A program made the translations under genes and the position numbers. Below the pieces are notes generated by a model. The model was not told the origin of the DNA and did no database searches. It saw only the letters and a list, made by a program, of their open reading frames with translations. Below, piece after piece: positions 53,106 through 63,835 of a stretch of DNA of 64,000 nucleotides; positions within the stretch are counted from its first letter, which is position 1, and the number at the start of each line of letters is the position of its first letter. This stretch comes from Geothrix sp. 21YS21S-2 (GTDB lineage: Bacteria; Acidobacteriota; Holophagae; Holophagales; Holophagaceae). The DNA lies in contig NZ_CP132910.1 of assembly GCF_030846775.1 (NCBI RefSeq), forward strand, positions 2,142,001-2,206,000. The letters are read 5' to 3'.

Positions 53106-54200
53106 TTTCCGCCGTCACCAGCCTCACGTCGTAGCGGGTCTCGGCCATCGAACGGCTCTCCGCCCCGAAGCGGGCGATCCGTTCGGGGTCCCTGGAAAGG
53201 CGTTCCATGGCGTCCGCCAGGGCCACTGCGTCGCCCACCGGGACCAGGAAGCCGTTGCGGTCCTCCCGCACGGTCTCCCGGCACCCGGGGCTGTCGGTGG
53301 TCACCACGCCGCGCCCCATGGCCATGGCCTCCAGCACCGACCGGGGCGTCCCCTCCCCGTAGGAGGGCAACACCATGATGTGGGAGGACCGGAGGACGGG
53401 GCGCACGTCCTTGGCTTCGCCCAGGTAGGTGACGAACCCGCCCTGGACCCACGCCGCCACCTCGCCGGCCTTGACCCCGTTCGTGTTCTGATCCAGGGGC
53501 CCCAGGATGGCGGAACGGAAGGAAACGTCCCGCGCCTTCAGGATCCGGCTAGCCTCCACGAATTCGTGGAGGCCCTTGTTCCGGAGCAGCCTCCCCACGA
53601 ACAGGAAGGACACGGGGCCGTCCGGGAAGGGAGCCGGGGCGTAGTGGTCCAGATCGACGCCCGATCCGTTGATCAGCTTCCGGGGAACGCGGGCCGGCAG
53701 CATGCCTTCGGATCCGAAGAAATCGCAGTCGTCCTGGTTCTGGAAGAAGACGCCCTGCGTGCGCGGCAGGGCCGTCCGGTACAGGCGCTTCACGACCCGG
53801 CGGACAAGCTTCTCCCGGAAGCCCACGGGCTGTCCCTGCAGCGTGGTGCCCCGCCCCGTGATCATTGCGAAACGCCGGGGGATCCCGGCCAGCGATGCGG
53901 CCAGGGTCCCGAACACGACCGTCTTCAGCTCGTAGGAGAGCAGCAGGTCCAGGCGCAGTGCGCGGAGGCGGAGGAACAGCCGGAAGAAGTCGAGCACCGC
54001 CCCGAAGGGGTTCAGGCTCGTGCGGTCCAGGGTGATGGGGATGAAGGTGGCCCCCAGGCGGTCCAGGGCGGCGGCCGTCTCGGCCGTCCCCTCTGGAGCA
54101 ATGCCGAACGCCTCATGCCCGGCCTTGGCCAACTCCGAGAGGAGGTGTCCCCGGAAATTCACAAGATCCTTGGCCTGGCTCCCAAGTACCGCGACGCGCA

Positions 54201-54201
<1 letters not shown>
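53068..54201 (-). CDS. GT4-family glycosyltransferase, PglA-like
   Basis: A 377-residue GT-B transferase. The N-terminal domain has [21 protein letters not shown] and [19 protein letters not shown], which resemble PglA from memory; PglA adds GalNAc to lipid-linked diNAcBac. The C-terminal donor domain contains [17 protein letters not shown] and EX7E in [18 protein letters not shown]. It is the second-step transferase candidate for the repeat unit. Its ATG shares one base with the stop of the upstream epimerase gene. Confidence 0.88.
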
Positions 54202-55228
<1,027 letters not shown>

Positions 55229-55232
<4 letters not shown>

Positions 55233-56503
55233 AGGCTCCAGTAGGTCACGCTGTCCGGGAACTGGCCCGGTTCGAAGACGGATTTCACGTCGATGAACAC
55301 CGCCCTGGAATTGAGGCGGCCGAGGATGTTTCCGAGGCCGGCCTTCAGGAACTGGTCGTGATTGACGGCGAGGATCAGGGCGTCCAGGTTCGCGAAGGAG
55401 TCGATGGAGGCGAGCTCCAGGCCGTACTCGTGATGCGTCTCCACCGGATCGGCAAGGGGATCGTGGATCATGGGCTCGATTCCGAACTGCTTCAGCTCCT
55501 TGATGATGTCCGGCACCTTGCTGTTGCGGATGTCATGCACGTCCTCCTTGAAGGTCAGGCCCAGGATGCCCACGCGGGCCCCCTTGACCTTGAGGCCGCC
55601 CTGGACCATGAGCTTGACCAGCTTCTGGGCCACGTAGGCGCCCATGCTGTCGTTGATGCGCCGGCCGGCGAGGATCACCTCGGGATGGTAGCCCAGCTCC
55701 TCCGCCTTGGTGGTGAGGTAGTAGGGATCGACTCCGATGCAGTGCCCGCCCACCAGGCCCGGCGAAAAGGGCAGGAAGTTCCACTTGGTGCGGGCGGCCG
55801 TCAGCACCTCCTTGGTGCGGATCCCCACCAGGTCGCAGATGATGGACAATTCGTTCATCAGGGCGATATTGATGTCACGCTGCGTATTCTCGATGACCTT
55901 GGCGGTCTCGGCCACCTTGATGGAGGAGGCCCGGTGGATGCCGGCCTTGATGATCGAGCCGTACACTCCGGCGATGATCTCGGCGCTCTCGGCGTCCTGC
56001 CCCGAGACGACCTTCACGATATTCTCGACCGTGTGGACCTTGTCGCCGGGATTGATGCGCTCGGGGGAGTACCCCAGCTTGAAATCGACCCCGCAGCGCA
56101 GCCCTGACTGCTTTTCCAGGATCGGCCCGCACACGTCCTCGGTGACCCCGGGGAAGACAGTGGATTCATACACCACGATGCTGCCCTTGCCGATCACCTT
56201 GCCCACGGATTCCGAGGCTTTGATCACCGGCGTCAGGTCCGGGCGGTTCCAGTCGTCCACGGGCGTGGGGACGGCCACGATGAAGAAATCGCAGCCGCGG
56301 AGGTCCTCCAGCCGGCTGGTCATGGTCAGGGTCGTCTCCTTCAGCGCCCCGGCGGGAACTTCCCGGGTGCGGTCGATGCCGTCCCGAAGTTCGCCCACCT
56401 TGGTCTCGTGGATATCGAAACCCAGGGTGCCGGGGTATTTCTTCGCCAATTCGAGAGCCAGCGGCAGGCCGACGTATCCGAGACCCACAATCGCGATTCG
56501 CAT
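55229..56503 (-). CDS. wbpO: UDP-N-acetylhexosamine dehydrogenase WbpO/TviB
   Basis: A 424-residue nucleotide sugar dehydrogenase. It begins [20 protein letters not shown], the NAD-binding fold; the catalytic cysteine lies in [13 protein letters not shown] near residue 256-268, and the C-terminal domain contains [15 protein letters not shown]. It oxidises UDP-GlcNAc or UDP-GalNAc to the uronic acid. AAGGAG precedes the ATG. Vi-antigen synthesis uses the same dehydrogenase/epimerase pair, but other Vi genes are absent here. Confidence 0.93.
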
Positions 56504-56635
56504 AGAACTCCTTGTGAGGAAGAAAACAGGACCACTTCGTTTTTCAGAATTGTCTCATTGCAACCTGCGCCGTTCTAGTATTTTTACGTTGTCTCCGAGG
56601 GACGGAGGCGAATTCCACCCTGGACGGCACGCACA

Positions 56636-58795
56636 TCAAAGCACCCCATCGGCCACCTGGACGGCCTGGCCCACCTCGCCCATGGTCATGGGGACGACCC
56701 CGTAGCGATCCCGCAGGAGGCAGTGGTGGCGGAGCAGGGCCTCCAGCACGGCCAGGTTCTCCCCCAGGCGGGTGCCGAAATTGTGAGGGTGCCACCACAG
56801 GTGGAAGGACTCCCCCCTCATGGCGGCCGTCTCCATGGCCTTCTGGATCCGCCGCACGCGCAGGCCCTCCAGCCCCTGGAGCCGCTGGGAACTGGCTCGC
56901 AGGAACCGGCTCGAAGGGCAATTGACCAGGCCGGTATCCAGCCACCGCCGGGGGATGAAGCCATTGGGACCTGACAAGTCCAGGTAGTTGTCGATCAGGC
57001 GGGCCGCACGCTTGACCTGGGACTCGTCCTGACCCCGGGACTCCGCGTACATCCATGCACTCTCGTTTCCCCTGAAGACCTTGAAGCCCAGGGCCGAACA
57101 GATGGCCAGATACTCGGCATTGGCCTGGTTGCGGGGAAACACGAAGCTGGGGGTGGAGACTCCGAAGGAACCTGACACCCGCAGCCAGGCCTCCAGGTCG
57201 GCCCGGAACTGGGCGGCCTCCTGCCCCTCCTCCAGGCAGTAGTAGTGGGAGAAGGTGTGGCTTCCCAGTTCCATCCCCTCGCAGTCAAGGACCTGTTTCA
57301 CGAGGGAGGAGCCGAAGTGGTAGGGATCGGCCTTCTCGTCGGGTCCCAGGTCCTTCAGGGCCAGGTAGGGATCCAGGCCGGCGTTCCGGTAGGAGGGCCT
57401 GAGGTCGGGCAGGTGCTCGAGGAGGTCGGACTTGCGCTCGAACATGGCCATCCCCACCGCCGCCCAGGTGGCCTTGACGCCGTACTTCCGGAAGAGCGCG
57501 AGCATGGCCGGAATGGCCTGGCGCTCCCCCAGGATGTTCTCCCCGTAGCTGGCGAGGCTCCGCTTGTCCCGGACCCCCCAGAAGAGCTCGAAATCCAGGG
57601 AGATGACGAAGGCGGGGGGCGGGCATTGGGGCCGGCCCGGGGCCTGGGGTTCCTGGACGTGCACCGACCGGCGCTTGGCGGTCGACCTGATCAGCTGTTT
57701 GATCAGGATCTCCCAGCGGTCCAGGATCCGCTCGTTGTCGAAACAGGCCGCCACCCGCCCCCGCCCCATGGTGCCCATGTCCAGGAGCTTTTCCGGGGAC
57801 AGGGCCATCATCTCCACCATGCGCCCGGCCAGGGCCCCGGGATCCCGGCAGGGGACGATGAATCCGGATGCGCCATGCACGAGCAGCTCCCGGACCCCGC
57901 CGGCATCCGTGCTCACCACGGGCACGCCGGAGGCCATGGCTTCCATCACCGTGTTGGGCATGCCTTCCCAGGCCGAGGACAGGACATAGGCGTCGCAGGC
58001 CCGGAGCAGGCGGGGAACGTCGGACCGGGAGCCCAGGACATGGACGCGGTCCCCGAGACCGAGCTGGGCGGCTTTCCGGCGCAGGGCCTCCAGGTCCCCG
58101 GGCGTCCCCCCCCCGGCGACCAGGAGGTGCATTCCGCCCCGGGGAATGCGCCCCAGGGCCTCCATCAGGGTCGCGTAGTCCTTGGATGGCAGCAGGTTGC
58201 CCACCGCCAGCCACACGAAGGCCTCGTCCGGCAGGCCCAGCTCGGCCCGCACCTCCTCCCGGGTGGCGGGATCGGGGTAGTCCGAGGCGATGATCCCGTT
58301 ATGGATCACCAGGGTCTTGCCTGGGGTGAGAATGTTCCGGGCGACCAGGTACCGGATGCCCGCATGGGAGTTGGCCGCCGTGACATCAATGAGCCGCTCG
58401 GTGCGCCGGTAGAGTCTCTCCCGTCCCGGGGTCTTCACGAAGGCCGTGCGGAAGGAGGAGACGATGGCGCGGACGCCCGCCAACCGGCCCAGGACCCGGC
58501 CCATGATGTCGCCATGGTAGTTGAACGTGATCAGCACCGCGGGCTTCCACCGGAGCAGCTTGAGGGTCATGCGGAACGCCATGGCGAAGGGCAGGCCACG
58601 CACCCACGGCATTCCATCGGCACAGGCGTGGCAGGGGATGCCGGCCTCGGCCAGTTCCCGGGTGAAGGCGACCGAGGGCAGCATGGTGAGGACGCCCACC
58701 TTCCAGCCCCGCCGCTGGAGCGTGATGGCGATGCGGGTGAGCTGGGCGTCGGCGCCGCCGCGGAGCAGGTGATCGGTGAGGAAGACGACATCCAT
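56636..58795 (-). CDS. GT4 glycosyltransferase fused to polysaccharide deacetylase
   Basis: A 719-residue two-domain protein. Residues 1-370 form a GT4 transferase (LTDHLLRGGADAQLTRIA; EX7E with Glu277 and Glu285 in SSAWEGMPNTVMEAMASG). A linker rich in Pro, Gln and Arg (372-393) leads to a NodB-type deacetylase. That domain has SLDFELFWG (399-407, with Asp401 and Glu403) and the HxxxH zinc motif HTFSH (513-517). The start at 58795 is the first ATG that makes sense for a GT4 domain; no strong ribosome site precedes it. Coupling of sugar transfer and deacetylation in one chain is unusual. Its gene ends 132 bases before wbpO. Confidence 0.87.
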   Translation of the reverse strand: MDVVFLTDHLLRGGADAQLTRIAITLQRRGWKVGVLTMLPSVAFTRELAEAGIPCHACADGMPWVRGLPFAMAFRMTLKLLRWKPAVLITFNYHGDIMGRVLGRLAGVRAIVSSFRTAFVKTPGRERLYRRTERLIDVTAANSHAGIRYLVARNILTPGKTLVIHNGIIASDYPDPATREEVRAELGLPDEAFVWLAVGNLLPSKDYATLMEALGRIPRGGMHLLVAGGGTPGDLEALRRKAAQLGLGDRVHVLGSRSDVPRLLRACDAYVLSSAWEGMPNTVMEAMASGVPVVSTDAGGVRELLVHGASGFIVPCRDPGALAGRMVEMMALSPEKLLDMGTMGRGRVAACFDNERILDRWEILIKQLIRSTAKRRSVHVQEPQAPGRPQCPPPAFVISLDFELFWGVRDKRSLASYGENILGERQAIPAMLALFRKYGVKATWAAVGMAMFERKSDLLEHLPDLRPSYRNAGLDPYLALKDLGPDEKADPYHFGSSLVKQVLDCEGMELGSHTFSHYYCLEEGQEAAQFRADLEAWLRVSGSFGVSTPSFVFPRNQANAEYLAICSALGFKVFRGNESAWMYAESRGQDESQVKRAARLIDNYLDLSGPNGFIPRRWLDTGLVNCPSSRFLRASSQRLQGLEGLRVRRIQKAMETAAMRGESFHLWWHPHNFGTRLGENLAVLEALLRHHCLLRDRYGVVPMTMGEVGQAVQVADGVL

Positions 58796-58949
58796 TGAGC
58801 AGCATCCGGTGGAAGGTGGTTCGGAAGGCCGGTCGCGGCCCGGAAGCCCCGCCCTGCCCATGTTCCCTGACCAAGACTTGGAAATGATCGACCTTGATAG
58901 ATCATTCTTATCGGAATGGGGCGATTCTTCCAGGGCAAATTGATCATTG

Positions 58950-58976
58950 AAAAACGGGGGGCCCTGGGGCCCCCCG
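58950..58976 (-). terminator. Intrinsic terminator of the repeat lipoprotein gene
   Basis: A 10-bp perfect stem (CGGGGGGCCC at 58955-58964 pairing with 58967-58976) is followed on the minus strand by five T (58954-58950). It lies 21 bases after the stop codon of the lipoprotein gene and ends that transcript. Confidence 0.88.
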
Positions 58977-58997
58977 CGCAAAGCAACCGATGATCCG

Positions 58998-61900
58998 CTA
59001 GAAGCCGATCTGCAGGAGGCAGTCGGGAACGGTCACGTAGATCCCCATCTTTCCAGGTTCGAAGCTGGGAACCACCGCCAGTGCCCTCGGGTAGGCGAGG
59101 GACGCCGGCAGGGCGACGGGCGTGCCGAGGCCCGCAGGGATGTTCACCATGCTGCCGGTGACCTGCGAGGCGCCCATGGGCAGGCCGCCGATGGTGCTGA
59201 CGGCGCCCGCGGGGGTGACCATGCGGAGCAGGTCATTGTAGGTGTCCGCCACATAGAGGGTGCCGGCGGCGTCCACGGCGAGGCCCTGGGGATTGTTGAA
59301 CCGGGCGGCAGTGCCCGTGGCATCCGTGTGGCCGGGGGTCCTGATGGTGGTGGCGCCCGCGAGGGTCGTCACGGTGCCGTCGGCGGTGACAAGCTGGCGG
59401 ATGTCGTGGTTGCCCTGGTCCGCGATGTAGAGGAGGGAGTTGTCGGGCGAGAGCGCGATGCCCATGGGCGTGTTGAAGATGACGGAGCCGTCGGCCGTGT
59501 TCGAATAGCCGGAGACGTTCGGCGTCCCGACCACGGTCGATACCGTCCCGTCCACGACCTTGGTGATCGTGTTGCGGGCCTGATCGGAGACATACAGGGT
59601 GGTGTGCGACGCATCGGAGAACACCACGACGCCGGTGGGCAGGTTGAACCCGGTGACCGCATCCATCGTGTAGGAGGCCGCGAAGGTGGCACCGGCGGTG
59701 TCGAAGGTGCTGATGGAGCCCCTGCCGTAGTTCGCGATGTAGAGGATCCCGGTCCTGGAATCGAGCGCGATGCCCCAGGGCTGGAAGTTGGGGCCACCAT
59801 AGTTGGGAGCCGCCAGCGCGGCACTGATGAGGGTGGTGGTGGCGCCGTCGGCCAGGGTCACCCGCCGGACGGCGGAGTTGCCGTAGTCGGCCACGTAGGC
59901 GTAGGTGCGGGTGCTGTCCACGACGACGCCCGTGGGATCGGAGAACCGCGCAGCCCCAGCGGTGTTGTCGTGGAGGCGGGGATCGCCGGCCACGCCCGCG
60001 AGGGTGCTCACTTCATTGGCGGTGGGGTCGATCTGGCGGATCGTGTTGTTGCCGAAATCCGCGGCGAATAGGGTCCCATTGGCGTAGGGAGCGGGCCCCG
60101 CGCCGGTGAAGACGGCAAGGGCGGTGGGGTAGGCGAATCTGGCGGCGCTGCCGATGCCGTCAAGGCTGCCCACGGAGCCGCTGGTGCCAGCCAGGGTGGT
60201 GATGGTGCCCGCGGTGGGGCTGGTCGGCACGATCTTCTGGATGAGGCAGTTCTCGTAGTTCGTCACGAAAAGGTTGGTGCCGTCGGTGGTCAGGCCGACG
60301 GGCGAGGTGAGCGCGGGGGCGCCGGCCAGGACCAGGGTCGTGACGTTGTAGGCTCCCGCCAGGTCCACGACGCGGATGGCGTTGTTGTTGAAGTCGGCCA
60401 CATAGAGTTTGGTGCCGATCCGGGCCACGCCCGTGGGGAAGTTGAAGGAGGCCGCAGTTCCCAGGGCATCCAAGCTGCCGGAATGGGCAACGGGATTGAG
60501 GGGATCGGTGAAATCCGTGACCTGCCCGGCGATGGTGGTGATGGCTTTGGTCGTCAGGTTTACCATGCGGATCGCGTTGTTGAGCTGATCAGGCACGTAG
60601 AGGATGTTCGGGTCGGCGTCCAGGGCGATATTGACGGGGACGTCCCACTGCCGGAAGTAGAACCTGGAGGCGCTGCTGCCGACCTGGCCGGCGGTGCCCG
60701 CGACGGTGCTGACGACGCCGGCGGAATCGATCTTCCGGATGGTGTAGTTCCAGACATCGGCGACGTAGAGGTTGCCGCCTCCATCCAGCGCCAGGCCGCT
60801 GGGCCCGAAGAACTGCGCGGGAGCGTCGGCGGAACCGGGCTGGCCGACCAGGCCATAGGGCGTGGAAACGACGCCGGCCGGAGTGATCTTGCGGATGCAG
60901 TTGTTGTCGTAGTCCGAGACGTAGAGGTCCCCGGTAGCCTGGTCGAGGGCCATGCCGTTGGGTTCCCAGAAGCGGGCGAGGGTCTTGGCCGAGTCACCGG
61001 TATGGATGGGAACGGTGAAGCCGTCGATGTTGCCCTGCCCGGACGGGAGGCCGGCCCGGACGGACAATGAGCCGACCAGGACCTTGGCGGTCCAGGTGCC
61101 GGTGGCGGCGGTGTGGTCCGCGTTCTCGACGGTGAGGGTATAGGTCGTCGTGGCGCTGGGAATCGTGATCGAGACGGGCGTCAGGGGGGTGATCGCGATG
61201 GCGCCGGGGTTGATCACGGCACTGCTGGTGTCATTGCTGAAGTCGGCGGTGAAGGTCGCGGTCCCGCCGGGGCTGAAGCTGGGCTGGGTCACGGTGAAGC
61301 TGGTGACGACGGGAAGCGCCGACACCGTGACGGTGGCGGTGGAGGTGGCCGAGTTGGCCACCGCGGTCGCCTTGATGGTGTGGGTGCCCGCGGCGGTGCC
61401 GGCGGTGTAGAGGCCGGCGGCGGAGATGGTGCCCACCGCGGCGTTGCCGCCGTCGATGGCGTCCACCGACCAGGTGATGCCGGTGTTGGCCGCGCCGGTC
61501 ACGCCGGACGTGAAGGTCTGGGTTCCGCCGGTGGTGAGCGCGACGCTGGCGGGGCTCACGGTGGTGAGGACGACCGTCTGGGGAGTCACCGTCGCGGTGG
61601 CGGTGGCGGTGGTGTTGGCGGCGTTGGTGACGGTCAGGGTGAAGACCTTGGCGCCGGTGGTCCAGTCGGCGGTGATGGCCGCGGACGCGACGCCCGTGGC
61701 CGGGCAGACGACGCTGTTGTCGAGGGTCCCGGTGCCCTCGGCATAGGTGGGGGTCAGGGTGAAGGTGCCGCCGAACAGGGGCGTGAGATCCGAGGCGACC
61801 AGGGAGGTGGCCACGGGGACGGCCACCACGGTGGCCGTGGCGGTCTTCTGGGTGGTGCCGTTCGCGTGGGCGGTGGCTGCGATGGTGTGGGCCCCGGTGG

Positions 61901-63476
61901 CGGTGCCGGCGGTGTAGAGGCCGGCCGCGGAGATCGTGCCGACCGTGGCATTGCCGCCGGCCACGCCGTCGACGGACCAGGTGATGGCGGTGTCGACCGC
62001 GCCGGTCACGGAGGAGGCGAAGGTCTGGGTGCCCCCCACGGTCAGGGTCTTGGTGGCAGGACTGACATTGGTCACGGTGACGGCCTGGGGCGTCACGGTG
62101 GCGGTGGTGGTGGCGGTGATATTGAGGACGTTGGTCACGGTCAGGGTGAAGACCTTGGCCCCCACCCAATTGGCGGTGACGGCGGCCGAGGCGGTGCCCG
62201 AGGCCGGGCAGGCGAGGCCGTTGTCGAGGGTCCCGGTGCCTGCCGAATAGGTGGGCGTCAGGGTGAAGGTGGCGCCGAAGAGCGGGGTGGTGCTGGAGGC
62301 GACCAGGGAGGTGGCCACAGGGCTGTCGGGCACGGAGACCGTGACCGTGGCGGTCTTCTGGGTGGTGCCGTTCGCGTGGGCGGTGGCGGCGATGGTGCGG
62401 GTCCCCGCCGTGGTGCCGGCGGTGTAGAGGCCGGCAGCGGAGATCGTGCCCACGGTGGCGTTTCCGCCGGCCACGCCGTCGACGGACCAGATGATGGCGG
62501 TGTCGACGGCGCCGGTCACGGAGGAGGCGAAGGTCTGGGTTTCGCCCACGTTCAGGGTCTTGGTGGCCGGACTGACATCGGCCACGGTGACGGCCTGGGG
62601 CGTCACGGTGGCGGTGGTCGTGGCGGTGACATTGAGGACGTTGGTCACGGTCAGGGTGAAGACCTTGGCCCCCACCCAGTTGGCGGTGACGGCGGCCGAG
62701 GCCGCGCCCGAAGCCGGGCAGGCGAGACCGTTGTCGAGGGTCCCGGTGCCTGCCGAATAGGTGGGCGTCAGGGTGAAGGTGGCGCCGAAGAGCGGGGTGG
62801 CGCTGGAGGCGACCAGGGAGGTGGCCACAGGGCTGTCGGGCACGGTGACCGTGACCGTGGCGGTCTTCTGGGTGGTGCCGTCCGCGTGCGCGGTGGCTGC
62901 GATGGTGCGGGTCCCGGCGGCGGTGCCGGCGGTGTAGAGGCCGGCTGCGGAAATCGTGCCGACCGTGGCATTGCCGCCGGCCACGCCGTCGACGGACCAG
63001 GTCAGGGTGGCGTCAGCGGCCCCGGTCACGCTGGACGCGAACGCCTGCGTGCCACCTGGGAAGAGCGATGCGGTGGCCGGAGCCACCGCGGCGACGACGA
63101 CCGCCTGCGGAGTGACGGTGGCCGTGGTGGTCGCGGTGGCGCTGGCGGAATTGGTCACGGTCAGGGTGAAAACCTTGGCCCCCACCCAGTTCGCCGTGAC
63201 CGCTGCGGAAGCGGTCCCGCTGGCGGGGCAGGTGACACCGTTGTCCAGCCTCCCGGTCCCGGCCGAATAGACCGGGGTCAGCGTGAAGGTCCCTCCATAG
63301 AGCGGAGTGGCCGAGGAGGGCGTCAAGGAGGTGGCCACCGGAGCGGGCACCACGGGGTTGCCACCCCCACCGCCTCCGCCGCTGCAGGCGGCCATCCCCA
63401 TAAGGACCAATCCGGCCAGCATGGCGCAAGCACCGTGCCCCAGAGCGTATTTTGGATTCAGAGCCGGTCGACCCAT
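58998..63476 (-). CDS. Large surface lipoprotein with Ig-like and NHL repeats
   Basis: A 1492-residue protein. The ATG at 63476 has GAGG eight bases upstream; a TTG two codons before is too close to that site. The signal peptide ends in a lipobox with Cys31 (GMAAC), followed by seven glycines. Residues 46-722 contain four repeats of about 170 residues, each two Ig/Big-like beta domains. Residues 722-800 hold a further Ig-like domain. From about 810 to 1490 are many NHL-type beta-propeller repeats, for example PNGMALDQATGDLYVSDYDN and GLAVDAAGTLYVADTYND. It is probably exposed on the cell surface as an adhesin or polymer-binding scaffold; the function is unproven. Confidence 0.88.
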   Translation of the reverse strand: MGRPALNPKYALGHGACAMLAGLVLMGMAACSGGGGGGGNPVVPAPVATSLTPSSATPLYGGTFTLTPVYSAGTGRLDNGVTCPASGTASAAVTANWVGAKVFTLTVTNSASATATTTATVTPQAVVVAAVAPATASLFPGGTQAFASSVTGAADATLTWSVDGVAGGNATVGTISAAGLYTAGTAAGTRTIAATAHADGTTQKTATVTVTVPDSPVATSLVASSATPLFGATFTLTPTYSAGTGTLDNGLACPASGAASAAVTANWVGAKVFTLTVTNVLNVTATTTATVTPQAVTVADVSPATKTLNVGETQTFASSVTGAVDTAIIWSVDGVAGGNATVGTISAAGLYTAGTTAGTRTIAATAHANGTTQKTATVTVSVPDSPVATSLVASSTTPLFGATFTLTPTYSAGTGTLDNGLACPASGTASAAVTANWVGAKVFTLTVTNVLNITATTTATVTPQAVTVTNVSPATKTLTVGGTQTFASSVTGAVDTAITWSVDGVAGGNATVGTISAAGLYTAGTATGAHTIAATAHANGTTQKTATATVVAVPVATSLVASDLTPLFGGTFTLTPTYAEGTGTLDNSVVCPATGVASAAITADWTTGAKVFTLTVTNAANTTATATATVTPQTVVLTTVSPASVALTTGGTQTFTSGVTGAANTGITWSVDAIDGGNAAVGTISAAGLYTAGTAAGTHTIKATAVANSATSTATVTVSALPVVTSFTVTQPSFSPGGTATFTADFSNDTSSAVINPGAIAITPLTPVSITIPSATTTYTLTVENADHTAATGTWTAKVLVGSLSVRAGLPSGQGNIDGFTVPIHTGDSAKTLARFWEPNGMALDQATGDLYVSDYDNNCIRKITPAGVVSTPYGLVGQPGSADAPAQFFGPSGLALDGGGNLYVADVWNYTIRKIDSAGVVSTVAGTAGQVGSSASRFYFRQWDVPVNIALDADPNILYVPDQLNNAIRMVNLTTKAITTIAGQVTDFTDPLNPVAHSGSLDALGTAASFNFPTGVARIGTKLYVADFNNNAIRVVDLAGAYNVTTLVLAGAPALTSPVGLTTDGTNLFVTNYENCLIQKIVPTSPTAGTITTLAGTSGSVGSLDGIGSAARFAYPTALAVFTGAGPAPYANGTLFAADFGNNTIRQIDPTANEVSTLAGVAGDPRLHDNTAGAARFSDPTGVVVDSTRTYAYVADYGNSAVRRVTLADGATTTLISAALAAPNYGGPNFQPWGIALDSRTGILYIANYGRGSISTFDTAGATFAASYTMDAVTGFNLPTGVVVFSDASHTTLYVSDQARNTITKVVDGTVSTVVGTPNVSGYSNTADGSVIFNTPMGIALSPDNSLLYIADQGNHDIRQLVTADGTVTTLAGATTIRTPGHTDATGTAARFNNPQGLAVDAAGTLYVADTYNDLLRMVTPAGAVSTIGGLPMGASQVTGSMVNIPAGLGTPVALPASLAYPRALAVVPSFEPGKMGIYVTVPDCLLQIGF
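61314..63341 (-). repeat. Four tandem 504-510 bp coding repeats
   Basis: Within the lipoprotein gene, the start of each unit (codons for PVATSL) falls at 63341, 62831, 62321 and 61817, spacing 510, 510 and 504 bases. Units 2 and 3 (62831-62322 and 62321-61818) are nearly identical at DNA level; unit 1 and especially unit 4 diverge. Such sequence is prone to copy number change by recombination. Confidence 0.85.
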
Positions 63477-63731
63477 GGACAATACCTCATTGGAGTTATG
63501 AAAGACGAATTCCTCCTGGGGGTACTCCAGGAGTCCGGTCCGTTTCTGGAGGTGAAAACGGGATTGAGAACTTCATGATGAATGTTCTCTACAATTCAGG
63601 CAATAGCCAGAATGGGGTTTTTTTCTGAAACCGGAATCGTGGTGCCCCCCGTGGAACCTCAAACCGAGATCGGCCGCCATTCCCCGAATGTCCAATGGGC
63701 ATTGGGGAATTTCCCTGAGGGCCTGTCGAGG

Positions 63732-63769
63732 CCGATCGGCGGCGCCTGGGGCCCAAGCGCCGCCATCGG
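63732..63769. other. GC-rich hairpin in lipoprotein/beta-helix gap
   Basis: CCGAT-(C)-GGCGGCGC at 63732-63745 pairs with GCGCCGCC-ATCGG at 63757-63769, a 13-bp stem with one bulge and an 11-base loop. It is 67 bases after the stop of the minus-strand beta-helix gene and may help end its transcript, but no T-run follows. The rest of the 359-base gap (63477-63835) shows no gene and presumably contains the lipoprotein promoter. Confidence 0.45.
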
Positions 63770-63835
63770 GCACCCAATGCGATAAATGTAACCTAAAGGT
63801 GACCGCGCAGATCCCCTTGGCGGTGAGCCTCCCAG

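Noticed and set aside
61314-63341. CRISPR-like or intergenic satellite repeat
   Set aside because: The 504-510 bp units stay in frame and encode Ig-like domains of one lipoprotein; there are no short repeats with unique spacers and no cas genes.
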